Positions 38,396-48,849 of a DNA stretch of 64,000 nt are shown here, piece by piece; within the stretch, counting starts at the first letter, position 1, and each line of letters starts with the position of its first letter. The translations under genes and the position numbers were made by a program. Location: NCBI GenBank assembly GCA_900618425.1, contig UZAN01039454.1:28891-92890 (forward strand), given 5' to 3'. The DNA comes from Echinostoma caproni (lineage: Eukaryota; Platyhelminthes; Trematoda; Plagiorchiida; Echinostomatidae). The notes under the pieces were generated by a model that was given only the letters and a program-made list of their open reading frames with translations, was not told where the DNA came from and ran no database searches.

Positions 38396-38580
38396 TGTTC
38401 AGATCATTTATTCTTGGCACTCAAGGTCAGGCACGTTTGATTGACAATCACGCAGCCCAGAAACTACGTACTTCGAAGTAGACAAGATATAAATTATTGT
38501 CCATGCCTAAAGCATTAATATGGGTGATAAATATAATAAAAGTCCTTTTGATCACAAAGAAAATATTTTAGTGCATCACT
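38394..38580 (+). repeat. Local direct repeat, copy 1
   Basis: It is colinear with 39528-39715. Shared blocks in order include TCATTTATTCTTG, GATATAAATTATT/GGTATAAATTATT, GGTGATAAATATAAT, CATAAAGAAAATA/CACAAAGAAAATA and GTGCATCAC. I judge similarity at roughly three quarters of positions by eye. Confidence 0.75.
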
Positions 38581-39527
38581 GTTTATATATAATCACAACT
38601 GAAGCAATCGGTCCCTGTGAGAAACTCGTCGGTTCGTATTGGCAAGAACATTTATACTGAAGTAAATTTTGTTCCAAATAATAATAAACAATACTTGGTG
38701 AGTCTTTATAGCCGTGATTTTCCTGATTCTTTGATACGCAGCAGACGGAATGGTTCACGGTGTAGCGGATACTCCCATTTCGTCAGTAGTGGTTAACTTT
38801 GACCATGATGAGTTGAGAGGTAACTAAAGAGAATGGAACGGTTTTNGGTTTTTATTTACAACAAATTTACATTGTTAATAATTAGGATGTGAAGTTTGTG
38901 TATACTTATAGCTTATTTGTCAACCTTTGTTCTTTAGGACTTTTACCAGTCTGTGCGGCATCGTATTAGGTCGTCCACTTGTTTGAATATATACTTAATC
39001 TACGGCCTCCACAAGCTGTTCTGGTTATTTTTTTCTATGTATTATCCTGTAAATTGTTATTTTAATACCGTTAAAGCATATGGCAAGATTTCATGTAGAA
39101 AATCCCAGCTTGTGTTCTTGTGCACTTCTGTTTCTTTCCTCTTCGTTAAGATACCGAGAGCTTTTGGTTTCGAGCGCTGCTTACTTCATTATGGTGACTA
39201 CACTACGAACATTTAAAGCAGTGCACAAAGATGATTTTGATTTCAAGGTTGACTTTGATGAAAATGGTATTTCTCGTATTCATTGAGTTAGCTATCAAAC
39301 ATAGATTAATATTATGAAACCTTATTTATTGCAATTTCTCCATGTTGTGAAAGAATTTAATTTAGTTATCAAATAAAGTTGTTATAATAGATTATATATT
39401 ATATAAAATAATACCTCATTGTAAATAACTGAGATAACAGGGATTTATGGAAATAATTTAGGGTAATTCTTGAGTCACTCCTATTAGAATATATCACGTT
39501 GTCATACTCGATAAAGTTTGCGGTTTT

Positions 39528-39715
39528 CATGTTGAGGTCATTTATTCTTGATAACCACAGTCAAGCACGTTTAGTTGACAACCATGCAGTCTAGAAACCA
39601 CGTAGATCAAAGTAAACAAGGTATAAATTATTCTCCATATCTTGAGCATAAATATAGGTGATAAATATAATGAAAACCCATTTGACCATAAAGAAAATAG
39701 TGTTGTGCATCACAA
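39528..39715 (+). repeat. Local direct repeat, copy 2
   Basis: This copy lies about 950 bp downstream of copy 1 in the same orientation. It is followed by a short TATATACATATATA run, while copy 1 is preceded by a TA run, so TA-rich DNA is linked to both. Confidence 0.75.
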
Positions 39716-40433
39716 TCGACCAGTACTGTATATACATATATATTACAATAACTAGCATATGAAGGACTCGACTGAATTCAGTTGGAAGCGCACGACCAGC
39801 TTCACTGCTGTTGCCGCTCGTAAGGCATGTGTATTCGGTAATCTTTTGTCAGTTCATTCATATACTCGTACCCAGGAAGTATATTTCAGACACAAATATA
39901 CTCTTTGCAACACCAGGTGAATTTCATTCGATAGGCCCCTCGTAACCAGTCCATATATGGATCACTACCGAAAGGTACCGGACAGTGTCCCTACAATCAT
40001 TGAGGTATCAGTGTATGCATGTGTGCGGTTCATTAGGATGTTTCTTTTTGGTTGGCTTAGAATCAAGATTATTAGTCACCTACCCTAGGGGAATAGACAA
40101 AGCTTCTCTATGCCTTTTGTTTCAGTTACCACTTGTGATTGTTATCACAAGCTTAGATACTCTCATTATTGGATTGGGTTTTAGATCCATGGTACAGTCT
40201 GTGTAACTTTGTGGAACTTAATTAAGTAGTAGTCTTAAAAACAATGGAATGTACTTTTCGACAACGAAAATCAACACATTGGTAATCTCCTAAAAATCGG
40301 AAGCAAAGTAAATATAATTTACAGTTTATTTGTCCTTTTGATCCCAAATCGATAACCTTTTTGGAGCATTGCTAACATGTAGTTTTCATTATCTCCGTAA
40401 GCATGCATCCTATTCTCCTTTGTTGCCTGTCAG

Positions 40434-40618
40434 GTCGATGATACAAAAAGTGGATAAAGCCATTTTGATTCTTCAGCATCTTCAAAGTTTGAAAGCCAGC
40501 CAAAGTATCGTTCGGAACATTGCTCACAATATAGAACTAAAACAAGTCACCGAAGTGCTCAGTGCTAGTTCAACTACCAAACGGTTCACTAAGAAAACAA
40601 CAACTGCCTGGGATTACA
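40434..40618 (+). CDS. Coiled-coil/death-domain protein, exon 6
   Basis: This 185-nt exon lies between TGCCTGTCAG and TACA|GTGAGT. Its first base completes codon 568 (Glu) and it leaves one base for exon 7. It encodes helical residues up to about 629 (MIQKVDKAILILQHLQSLK), then a Ser/Thr/Lys linker (SASSTTKRFTKKTTTAWDY) that leads into the death domain. Confidence 0.85.
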
Positions 40619-42007
40619 GTGAGTTTTCGTTGTGGATTGTGTTGCGGCAAATGCAACACGAGGTATTTGTCTACTCGTGAGTAGTACAAACCAATACGTA
40701 AAATTCGCGCCATTGGAACGCCAGCTTTTCCATGCATTGCTCTGCTGACTTGACTTCTTTACATTCATGCCTTAAGAAATTATGGTTTCATGGAACGATC
40801 GAAACCATGCATAGTTGTTGCCACTTGAGTGAAATTCATGAAGGTAGTGAAGAACACAATGTCAATCTTATGTAAATCTACAACTCCTAAACAAAGAGGG
40901 ATAGCGTTTGATTCGGTTGGATTACTACTTGAAGTATTCAGTGGACATAAGCATTTCTCCATTCTAGAAAATGTCTATTTTTTCTCAACGTTTTCCACGT
41001 ATTGGTTCACATTTTTTTCGCCTCTGTCAACCGTTAAGTATCAACGATCGTTTCGCAGTCAATGCGCATTGGAAGTATAGCCAATAACTTATAGAGTAGA
41101 TAAACACTTATGATACGCATATAGCATAAAGTATAAATTCAAATCAGTTGTGTTCAGTTCTCCCAGGACGAAGTGTGGCTCTTGCCAATCGCGCGTCCAG
41201 TTCTTTGTGTTGTCGGCGGTTCCGTTGGCTTCCAACACTTTGAGTCAATAGTAGTTTCTGAAAGGCAGAATGTTTGTGTGCAATATCAGATCCCTTATAT
41301 TATTTCGGAAAGTAAAGCCTAACGATTAACTTTCGACACTCAACTTCAGGGAATACCACTGCCCAGCATTCATCTAGCCTTCTCTTGAAAGATCCGACAT
41401 TAATACAGTTAACCACTGCTTCAGGTAGTTTATTCCACAGTGGTATAACTCTGTTTGTGAAGAACCTAGCTCGCAAAGTTAGTCTACAATGACTTCTTTC
41501 CAATCTGAGTTGATGGCCCCTCGTGCCCCTGGCAGGAACATCCAAAACCTTCGGTGATCTGTGAAGAAGTACTTCTTTGTGTGCATAGGTACTCATTGTG
41601 GCCGTGAAAAATATTTATTACTGGGCCAAAATGAACACAGAGATGAAATGAAAACTGATTATATATGCCCCAAAAATGTCGAATAATTGCATCAATTGAC
41701 TAGATTCAATGACTATCAGTAATCAGCTGTGACACAGGATTGTCAAACGTGATTTAAATTAAATGCTTGGCTAATTTCAGAGGTGCTTTCATCACTTGCA
41801 GTGAACTGTGCCTAAACAATTTGGTGGATATGCACCAGTTTGCAGTTCAGTAGTAATAATTGTCCTATTCATGTGGGGTCCTCGCAAATGTTAACCAATG
41901 AGAGGATCATCCAGGAACAATTTATGCTGCAATATCAAACTTTAAAATACAAGTTGATTTTTCGCAAAGTGATGTGCTCATTTGTCGTCGTTCATTTTCA
42001 CTACCAG
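40619..42007 (+). other. Intron 6, carrying a LINE fragment
   Basis: The intron runs from the donor GTGAGT to the acceptor TTTTCACTACCAG. It contains an antisense LINE 3' fragment (41300-41640). The open frames at 40780-41080 have no splice support. Confidence 0.75.
41300..41640 (-). mobile_element. LINE fragment: C-terminal end of a reverse transcriptase ORF
   Basis: The minus-strand frame contains TRGHQLRLERSHCRLTLRAR followed by FFTNRVIPLWNKLPEAVV and SFKRRLDECW. The RGH...L..R.RL....FF.NRV..LWN.LP..V......FK..LD pattern is characteristic of the end of CR1/Jockey-type LINE ORF2 proteins. The catalytic domains are absent, as expected for a 5'-truncated insertion. It lies antisense in intron 6. 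Confidence 0.85.
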
Positions 42008-42165
42008 GTGAAACCGCTGAAGCCAAAACATTACAACGCGCTCTAAGAATAACTGCTCGGCATATTGGATCAGACTGGCGAACACTGTTCTACAATTTAC
42101 CATTTAATCCGTCCAGAGGTAATGTGGAACTGGAGGAGCTTTTGCGAACTTTGTGTCAAACCATG
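42008..42165 (+). CDS. Coiled-coil/death-domain protein, exon 7: first half of death domain
   Basis: This 158-nt exon completes the Ser codon left by exon 6 and ends in phase 0 at ATG|GTAAGA. It encodes residues 631-682. ALRITARHIGSDWRTLF is the helix 1-2 signature of the death-domain fold (hydrophobic helix, then G.DW..L), and VELEELLRTLCQ forms helix 4. The segment is completed only by exon 8 after an 8.6-kb intron. Confidence 0.9.
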
Positions 42166-43444
42166 GTAAGAGTTTTCCGCAATATATTTGTCTTACCAGG
42201 AATGGAAGAGCGATACATGGCGTTTAGTTCGCGTAGACAAACAGGAATTCTATTGATACCAAAATTGGGTGAACCATAACTTCACAACTGCTCCTTTTTT
42301 GTCCTCATATAGCCAGAAGTGAAATGAACAAAACAAACATTGGTTGAAACAAGTTACGATTATCAGCAGTAGATCGAATCGCACTTTCATCACGCCAAAC
42401 ACCGAAAGCTAGGAGTAGCACTTTGATTGTGCTGCAGCTTGGGAGCACCCAAGACACAAGGAAACTCATTATTCATTGATCACAGCGACGAACCTGTGAT
42501 TTAAGGTGATTTTATTTGCTAAATTCTATAAACTGCGGTTTTCCTCAAACCGGACGAACGAGATTTTAGTCAGACGACCGAGTATTGAAAGCATTGTGCA
42601 CGTGATATTCTGCATGCTTCACAGTCAGCAGAGTAACAGCTCTATCAGATTCCTCATGTGCAAGTAAAGCACAATGTGAGATCCTTGAATATTGTTAATC
42701 AACGTTCAGAAGTTTGAGGTTCAGCTTAAAAAATCAATGTGTTAAACACCAAACGGATCTACAGTAGACACCGATTGCGCTGCATAAAAAAATTTCTAAA
42801 TCAAATATTTTAGTATCCTAACATATTTTAACTGCTTTGTCTTCCACAGATATGGATGCCTTATTCTTAACTTGCTCGTAGTTAAGTCGTTTTAAGGCCG
42901 CCTTAGCAATATTCAAGTACATGCGATCTTGAGGAAATGTAAAATCNNNAAAATCAACCGAGCATAAAATCCGTTGACCTGACCGGCTGGGCAGATACCA
43001 GATATGTGGTTTTCAGTTTCCCATGAACTCAGCTTTACAGCCATTGAGACATCCAAAAATATGTCTCTCTAAAAACACAGTAGACTTTTTTATTCGGGGA
43101 ATTTCTAGCAGATGTAGGAGATTGTTTAGTCCCGTTGATTGATAACTAGTATAGAAGCAGAGACATTTTTATCAGAGTTGAGGCCAAGGTATGGACCAAA
43201 CTCGTGGAACATCCTGGTTTTCATTACATCTGTTACTCTGAATGATACGTTTTTCCAGCCTCATTCATGTGATTGAACATGATTGTGCCCCACATCAGAG
43301 GCAACATATCTGATATAATACCCACTAATGTCTTTAATTCCATTAGCCACGTGCCTTTAAATTGTACGATTTTGCGATTTGGACGATGGGTGCATTTGCA
43401 TCAGTTGTAAAATCACAAAATCACATTAGAAAACGTATCTGGAA

Positions 43445-43450
43445 TTTATT
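43445..43450 (-). terminator. Polyadenylation signal overlapping the stop codon of the antisense gene
   Basis: AATAAA on the minus strand shares its first base with the last base of the TAA stop at 43452-43450. If used, the 3' UTR would be only a few tens of bases long. Confidence 0.45.
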
Positions 43451-43746
43451 TAATAAAATGACTCATAGACTTCTTGTAGGTATTGAACTTTCATCTCATC
43501 CATATTCCATTTGCCCTTCTTCATATTTTTGAGCACTGCAGGCAGCCGCTTTAACAAGAAAAGTTCCAGGTTGACTGTCAAAAATAATTTGCAAGTTTCC
43601 TGTGGTACGCCGCATACCCTAACCAGTGTCGAGAAAGCTAATTTATCCCTGTTTCTGATACAGGCGAAAGTTTTCAAATAAATTAAACTTCCAGCAGCTG
43701 AGGGGTGATTGAACGAATCTGACATTAAACTTGAGTCCTCCAAAGA
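43450..43746 (-). CDS. Terminal exon of an unknown gene nested in intron 7
   Basis: On the minus strand a strong acceptor (TTTTTCTACATCTATACAG) precedes a 98-codon frame in phase 0 that ends in TAA. It encodes SLEDSSLMSDSFNHPSAAGS, then an alternating helical region with LIYLKTFACIRNRDKLAFST, VCGVPQETCKLFLTVNLELF, LKRLPAVLKNMKKGKW and the end MKVQYLQEVYESFY. Codon use is mixed and the frame is much longer than the AT-rich background would give. No family is recognised. Upstream exons should lie at higher coordinates; 46852-47028 is one candidate. Confidence 0.55.
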   Translation of the reverse strand, partial: SLEDSSLMSDSFNHPSAAGSLIYLKTFACIRNRDKLAFSTLVRVCGVPQETCKLFLTVNLELFLLKRLPAVLKNMKKGKWNMDEMKVQYLQEVYESFY

Positions 43747-46700
43747 CTGTATAGATGTAGAAAAATGATATTTAATTAAGTCTAACGGTTTTCTACTACA
43801 AACCTCAAATTAAAAGATATCCCAACCTTCATCGGCAAAAAATGTGATTTACGCAAATGCATTTGAAGTGTAGCAGTTACCTATAACCTCCCTTATTAGT
43901 GAAAAACATTTTGCGATATTCAGGTTGGTGTGTGCAGAATATCAATATCAAGGTACCCTGTATTTACTTTCGTTCTAACTCGTCAGGCGCGAGGAATATT
44001 TATTTCTTGTAACAGGTAAAACAAAAATCATTTGAAAACTAACTTAGTAGATTAGCTTTTAACTCATGCTGTTTACTCGTTGTGCACCAGCGCGATAAAC
44101 TCATTGCCAAATGGACAAGCGATACGATATAAATTTGCTGGTAAAATCAATACGTCCTCTGCTTTGTTGGACGATCCATAACAGCTTCAAATTACGTGAC
44201 CTTAGTTGTATTTTAAATTGAGCTACCATTTTCCAAACGAAATCGCGAGGGGAAACGGCTAATCAGCCCGGACTATCCTCCATATTGGTTTTGTCCAGTT
44301 GATCTCTTCTTCAGTCAAACAAAACTATCGTCTTGCTTTGATATGATAGGTTTTCTCCCTATCATTTAATGTTTTGATGGAGACATTTCGCTGAATATGC
44401 AACAAATTGGACTTATGTTTACATCGAAGCACTTCAACAAGACACCAAATGAGTTACGGATTGATGCGCCTGGATTAAGTTACTTGTAGGCTTCAATTTG
44501 TACCAAATGTTTTGGAATTCTTCAACCAGTTTGGGTGTGATAACACTACAAGACGCTAATTTAACAAGCCCCACACCTCTAGGTCAACTTTCGAAGTTCG
44601 ACTTTTATGTTTCTTGAACTATGTTCTCAGTTTTTTCAGTATTGTGAATAAAGTGTGAGTAGTTGACAGCCAAGAAATTTATCAATTTATTTAAGCTGGA
44701 ATATTTTCATTAATTTGCTTATTTACTGTGCACTGAATGAAAAGAGATGAGTAATTTAGAATACGCTTGCTCAACTTAATGAACACTCTCATGGAACAAG
44801 TATCATGTATTAAAAAGAATGAATTCTCATGCCGGTTTAAGTAAAATATTTTCAAAATCTCAAATGTAACTTTTGAACTACTACTAATTTTATCGCAGCA
44901 CTCAAGGTAACGTAAATTCAAACGGTGGTAGGAGAGAACTAAGAACATAGATGTGAGAGATAAAATCAGAAATAAATACACTTTACCCATAACCATCAAT
45001 ATACAAGTATGACATTGGAGACTGAAATGTATTTCCAAAATGAGAGTGATGTTGCACGAGTTTGATCAACACCTGCATAGTCATTTTAAGATGGTTTGTT
45101 TAGTATTCATCATATTATCAGGATACCAAAGCAAATACCGTCTAAAAGTGGATGTTAATCCTACCCCGATGTAGAGGCAAATAATTTGCACATTGAAGTC
45201 TAGCCACCGCTTCGACTTATATATGAAAACATTTTTCACAGAAAGGATAAACGGGGAAAGATAAACAAAAACAACGTACAGAGGGAGAAAATAGGGCAGT
45301 TTGAAAACAAATACAAGTTTATTCGAACTGCTCTAAAAACCATAACGGAAAACGTAAATCAGACCGGAAATAATTAGTTTGTGAAAATTTTGCTCCTCGA
45401 CAGATCACAGGGGGTAAATGCGACTATCCACTAGAATTATTAGCCTTTTTATCTTGTCTAGCGGAAATGCACACGCAGGGGTGACACACCTCTCAATAAG
45501 CTGAAATGATAGAAAACCGACAATATATTTGAAAATTTTATGAATACCGCAGAAAAGTCCAGTCTCAGTAGTGGTTGTGGTGACCCTACTATAATCTCGC
45601 CCTCTCTTTACGAATGCTCAAACTCCCTGATACGCAAAAGTTTCATGCGTTTTGATCCATTAAAATTCACCTCTGCGAATCTCATGTAAGTGGTGAAATT
45701 TGCTTTGTGTTAGTAACAATTTTAAAGGAAGCAAAACACTCAGGCGAAAAATAGAACTTTGCTTACTGTGCAACTGCTGCAAGCTGACAATGCAACATTA
45801 GAAATTTTGACATGCTTAGCAGACTCAACGTATCCAATGGTTTTAGCCCAAGTGGTTTAACGGGAAATCATGGGAAAACCTTCCACATCCGAAAGGATAT
45901 AAAAAAGCTAAGTTAGGATGAAACAGAGAATTTAACCTTTTTCGTGAATTATACAAAGGCATGCAGTGTAATTATGAATAGAAATACTTAGAGGTAACAT
46001 TTGGCGTACATTTTCTCTCATAAAACGTGATCTGTTTTCACATGTTCACTAGTTAAATATGCATTCTTCTAAACTTGTGCATTTTTTTCCTTGTTCATAG
46101 AAAAGCCTCTATCATCAATGTGCATCTCCATTCCTTGGTTTGCAAACGTACGTAACCACTGATTAAATGGTAGCAGCGAATTAACGAAGCACCCAGATAG
46201 TTTGTAGTTTAAGTATCACGATGTGATTCGCATGACACGCATTGGTTCCAAACAGGTGTATGCAGGGATATCAGTTTCCATAATAAGTTAAGTTACAGCA
46301 CTGGTTCCCTTGACCATTTCAAACTAGTTCATTCGTTTAAACACCAGTTGACATGTAATCTTACTACCAATGTAGGCTTTCTCAAAAATTAACCGGGATT
46401 TGTAAGGACGGATCATACAAAGTACCAGAAGAATCGCCTAAACATCAATTCTGGGCATGTGCCATACAAAAGAATCTGGCTTCGATTGATCAATCATGTA
46501 CTTTAAATGATAAAAAAAATTAGGACTACTTGCTATGTGATTAGTTTGAGTTAAGCGTTTGTCTAATTTCAAAATAACTCATCGAAATGTTTTGTTTTGC
46601 ATTAAATACAAATCAGTCGTGGGCAAGGAGGTGAACAGATGCATTTGAGAGATTGGAATATTATCACTAATTATCTAATCTCAATGGAGAATCAGCGGAA

Positions 46701-46851
46701 ATCCAACTACTTACAACGAACTCAGATATTTCCACTTGACTCAGGTGTTTTTCGAAAGATGAGGAATTTATCAGACCTTTAGTTTTTTCTTTTTTTAGGA
46801 TAATGTTCACTCAAAACAATCACATAAACAACTCAAATTTCATCTTCATCA

Positions 46852-47028
46852 TCAACAGCAGCAACAGAATTGTGTAGATTGTGTAGAACAGACAAGCACA
46901 ATGGGATGAGCAAAGGAAATGCAATTAACACGTTCTTCTAAGTGTTGCGCCTTGTTTACGAGGGAGGCTTTCAACTTGTTTAATTGTTTTCCGAGTGTAA
47001 TTAACTGGGTGATTGATGTTCTGCTTGG
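46852..47028 (-). CDS. Candidate upstream exon of the nested antisense gene
   Basis: The minus-strand acceptor CTGCTCTTTACAG starts a phase-0 frame with a convincing amphipathic helix (TSITQLITLGKQLNKLKASL, then NKAQHLEERV). No strong donor is present before the stop at the left end; only weak phase-0 GT sites occur (for example ATT|GTGCTT). The true right-hand boundary of the helix-coding part is clear, the left one is not. The helix would fit a coiled-coil subunit, but the link to 43450-43746 is inference. Confidence 0.3.
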   Translation of the reverse strand, partial: PSRTSITQLITLGKQLNKLKASLVNKAQHLEERVNCISFAHPIVLVCSTQSTQFCCCC

Positions 47029-47776
47029 CTGTAAAGAGCAGGTTAGCAATAAATCGATCCATTTCGTTATCACCTCTCTTCTTGTAAGTTCTCAATGTTT
47101 CAGTAACTTATACGTCCGAACCAAATGATCGTTTTATTCAAGTGGTTGAAAAGATTCATTTGAACAGGAGTTATGCCGACAGATGGCTTACTCGCCCCTT
47201 ATGGGTGGCGATGCAGGAGAAACCAGTATAAATTGTAAGCTGTAAATAACGGTCTCTTTTATCGCAGGAAACACCATACTCTCTTTTTCAATGGTCAGTC
47301 AACGATCTTTTGATTGGTTATATTTATATATATTGATTATATATATGAATTGGTTATTCAATTGCTGATGCAGAAAATGTAATCTAATATGACTTATATT
47401 AAATGAGAGTATTAGAGGATATAAGTTGGTCATGTTGTGCAGTGCAAATGGAGCATGAACTGAAAACACAAAGAAGAACTGGATAACTGTTTCGACCTGA
47501 TCGAGTGTCCCCAAAATTGCGAGTTCATGGACTCACCTGAGGATTCAGTGCAAACTTTCACAGCCAGAAAGTTACCATACTACCAACTGAAATGTCAGGC
47601 TGCTGATCAAATCGTTTGTAATTTCGCGTATGTATCAAAGTCACATGCTTTTCGGTATTTTTTTGCAAGGATGAGCATGATGGAACTTGCCTCCAGGGTT
47701 AGTGGTTGGTTGTAAACATTTGGAACATGTTTGCTTGATAAATGAATGGATAGTTTGAGTAAAAAATATCTGATCA

Positions 47777-47905
47777 GTTAGCTGATCGGTGGTTAGGTTT
47801 GCAATATGCTTTCGTCCTACTTGTGAGGTCCCGGATTCGATTTTCAGTTGGTTCGATATTATAAACAGCTGTACATATTCTCTGAGCTTTTCGGTTTACT
47901 CTCCG
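47777..47905 (+). repeat. SINE-like repeat, copy 3 (degenerate)
   Basis: The head blocks GGTGGTTAGG, ATATGCTTTCGTCCTACTTG and GGTCCCGGATTCGATTTTCAG align with the tRNA-like head of the copies at 4052-4226 and 4391-4563. The body is eroded (CAGCTGT, then GAGCTTTTCGGTTTACT). A partial related arm lies just to the left at about 47455-47545 (AACTGTTTCGACCTGATC, GAGTTCATGGACTCAC). Confidence 0.5.
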
Positions 47906-48653
47906 TTTGGGCCGTAAACCGTGAGATCCCCTTAATAACTGATGTTCATGAAAGAATATTTTGTCATCAGTGAAAACAAACAAACTAGACCCTGATTGAA
48001 TAAGACTGTTGTGAGTGAAGAGAATAAAACTTTCAATTTAAGAAATCCCAATGACAAGTTGGATTTTCTCGGCATCAATTTTCTGTTCCCTAAGTAAGCA
48101 GAACATTCTAAATAGACACCAGTAAATGTTGAATTGACACCAGGTCATATTAATCCGATTCTGGGACATCTTTAGTTCAAACCTTCATACACAATTCTAA
48201 CGGGACTGTTATCCCTAATCCGAAATACAACGATAGTTACAGTGTATAGTTACTTTACAGGTAGTAATACTGCCTCTTCACGACAAGTAGAATAGATCAA
48301 GTTGAACCCAGTTGAGGAGCCGTGATAAAGGTCATTCAGAGATGATTACGTCATATCCCACGATTGGTGCCATTTACCGAGGCTGATCTTTGCTGTAACC
48401 TCATGTTATTTGGTTTTTGTACTCAGAGGTTGCGAGCAGCCTTTATCATCAATGTTTTTCACAGTATACGAACTTTATTTTTCCAATGCAACGGTAAACG
48501 GATGGTACGATCAGGTGTCATAAATAAAGCAATATGTACACACACAGGATAGTTGTTCCTTAGAAAGTATGAAGAAAGGTTCTGCAACTACTGGTTAATC
48601 AACTACGAAAAGAAGTGATTGAGAATGATGGAGTGCTTTATTTTATTAACTGC

Positions 48654-48849
48654 GATGATTTCCTTGTGTAAATGACACATGAGCTAAAAAATACTGGGAA
48701 GAAACGGAGAGCTGTTTCGTCCTGGTTGGGTTCGATCCCAAGTTGAGTCCATGGATTTACACCAATGATGAGACCAAATCAGGATGAAATAGCTGTCCAG
48801 TGTTTTCCAGCTTTTCAGCTCATACTTCCGTTATACGATGAATTCATCA
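48654..48849 (+). repeat. SINE-like repeat, fold-back copy 4
   Basis: The right half matches the family body (GGGTTCGATCCCAAG, TGATGAGACC, AGCTGTCCAGTGTTTTCCAG, CTTTTCAGCTC, GATGAATTCATC). The left half (GATGATTTCC, ACATGAGCT, GAGCTGTTTCGTCCTGGTT) matches the reverse complement of the same body. The unit is therefore a head-to-head pair that can fold into an imperfect hairpin with arms of about 80 bp. Confidence 0.65.

Larger units (their letters stand above)
38068..40433 (+). other. Intron 5, carrying microsatellite and a duplicated repeat
   Basis: The intron contains the TA microsatellite and two direct copies of an about 187-bp repeat (38394-38580, 39528-39715). No further exon is supported. 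A single N is at 38846. Confidence 0.75.

Noticed and set aside
44691..45038. 115-codon minus-strand frame in intron 7
   Set aside because: It is very AT-rich with biased composition, lacks a good acceptor and does not fit the phase of the nested exon.
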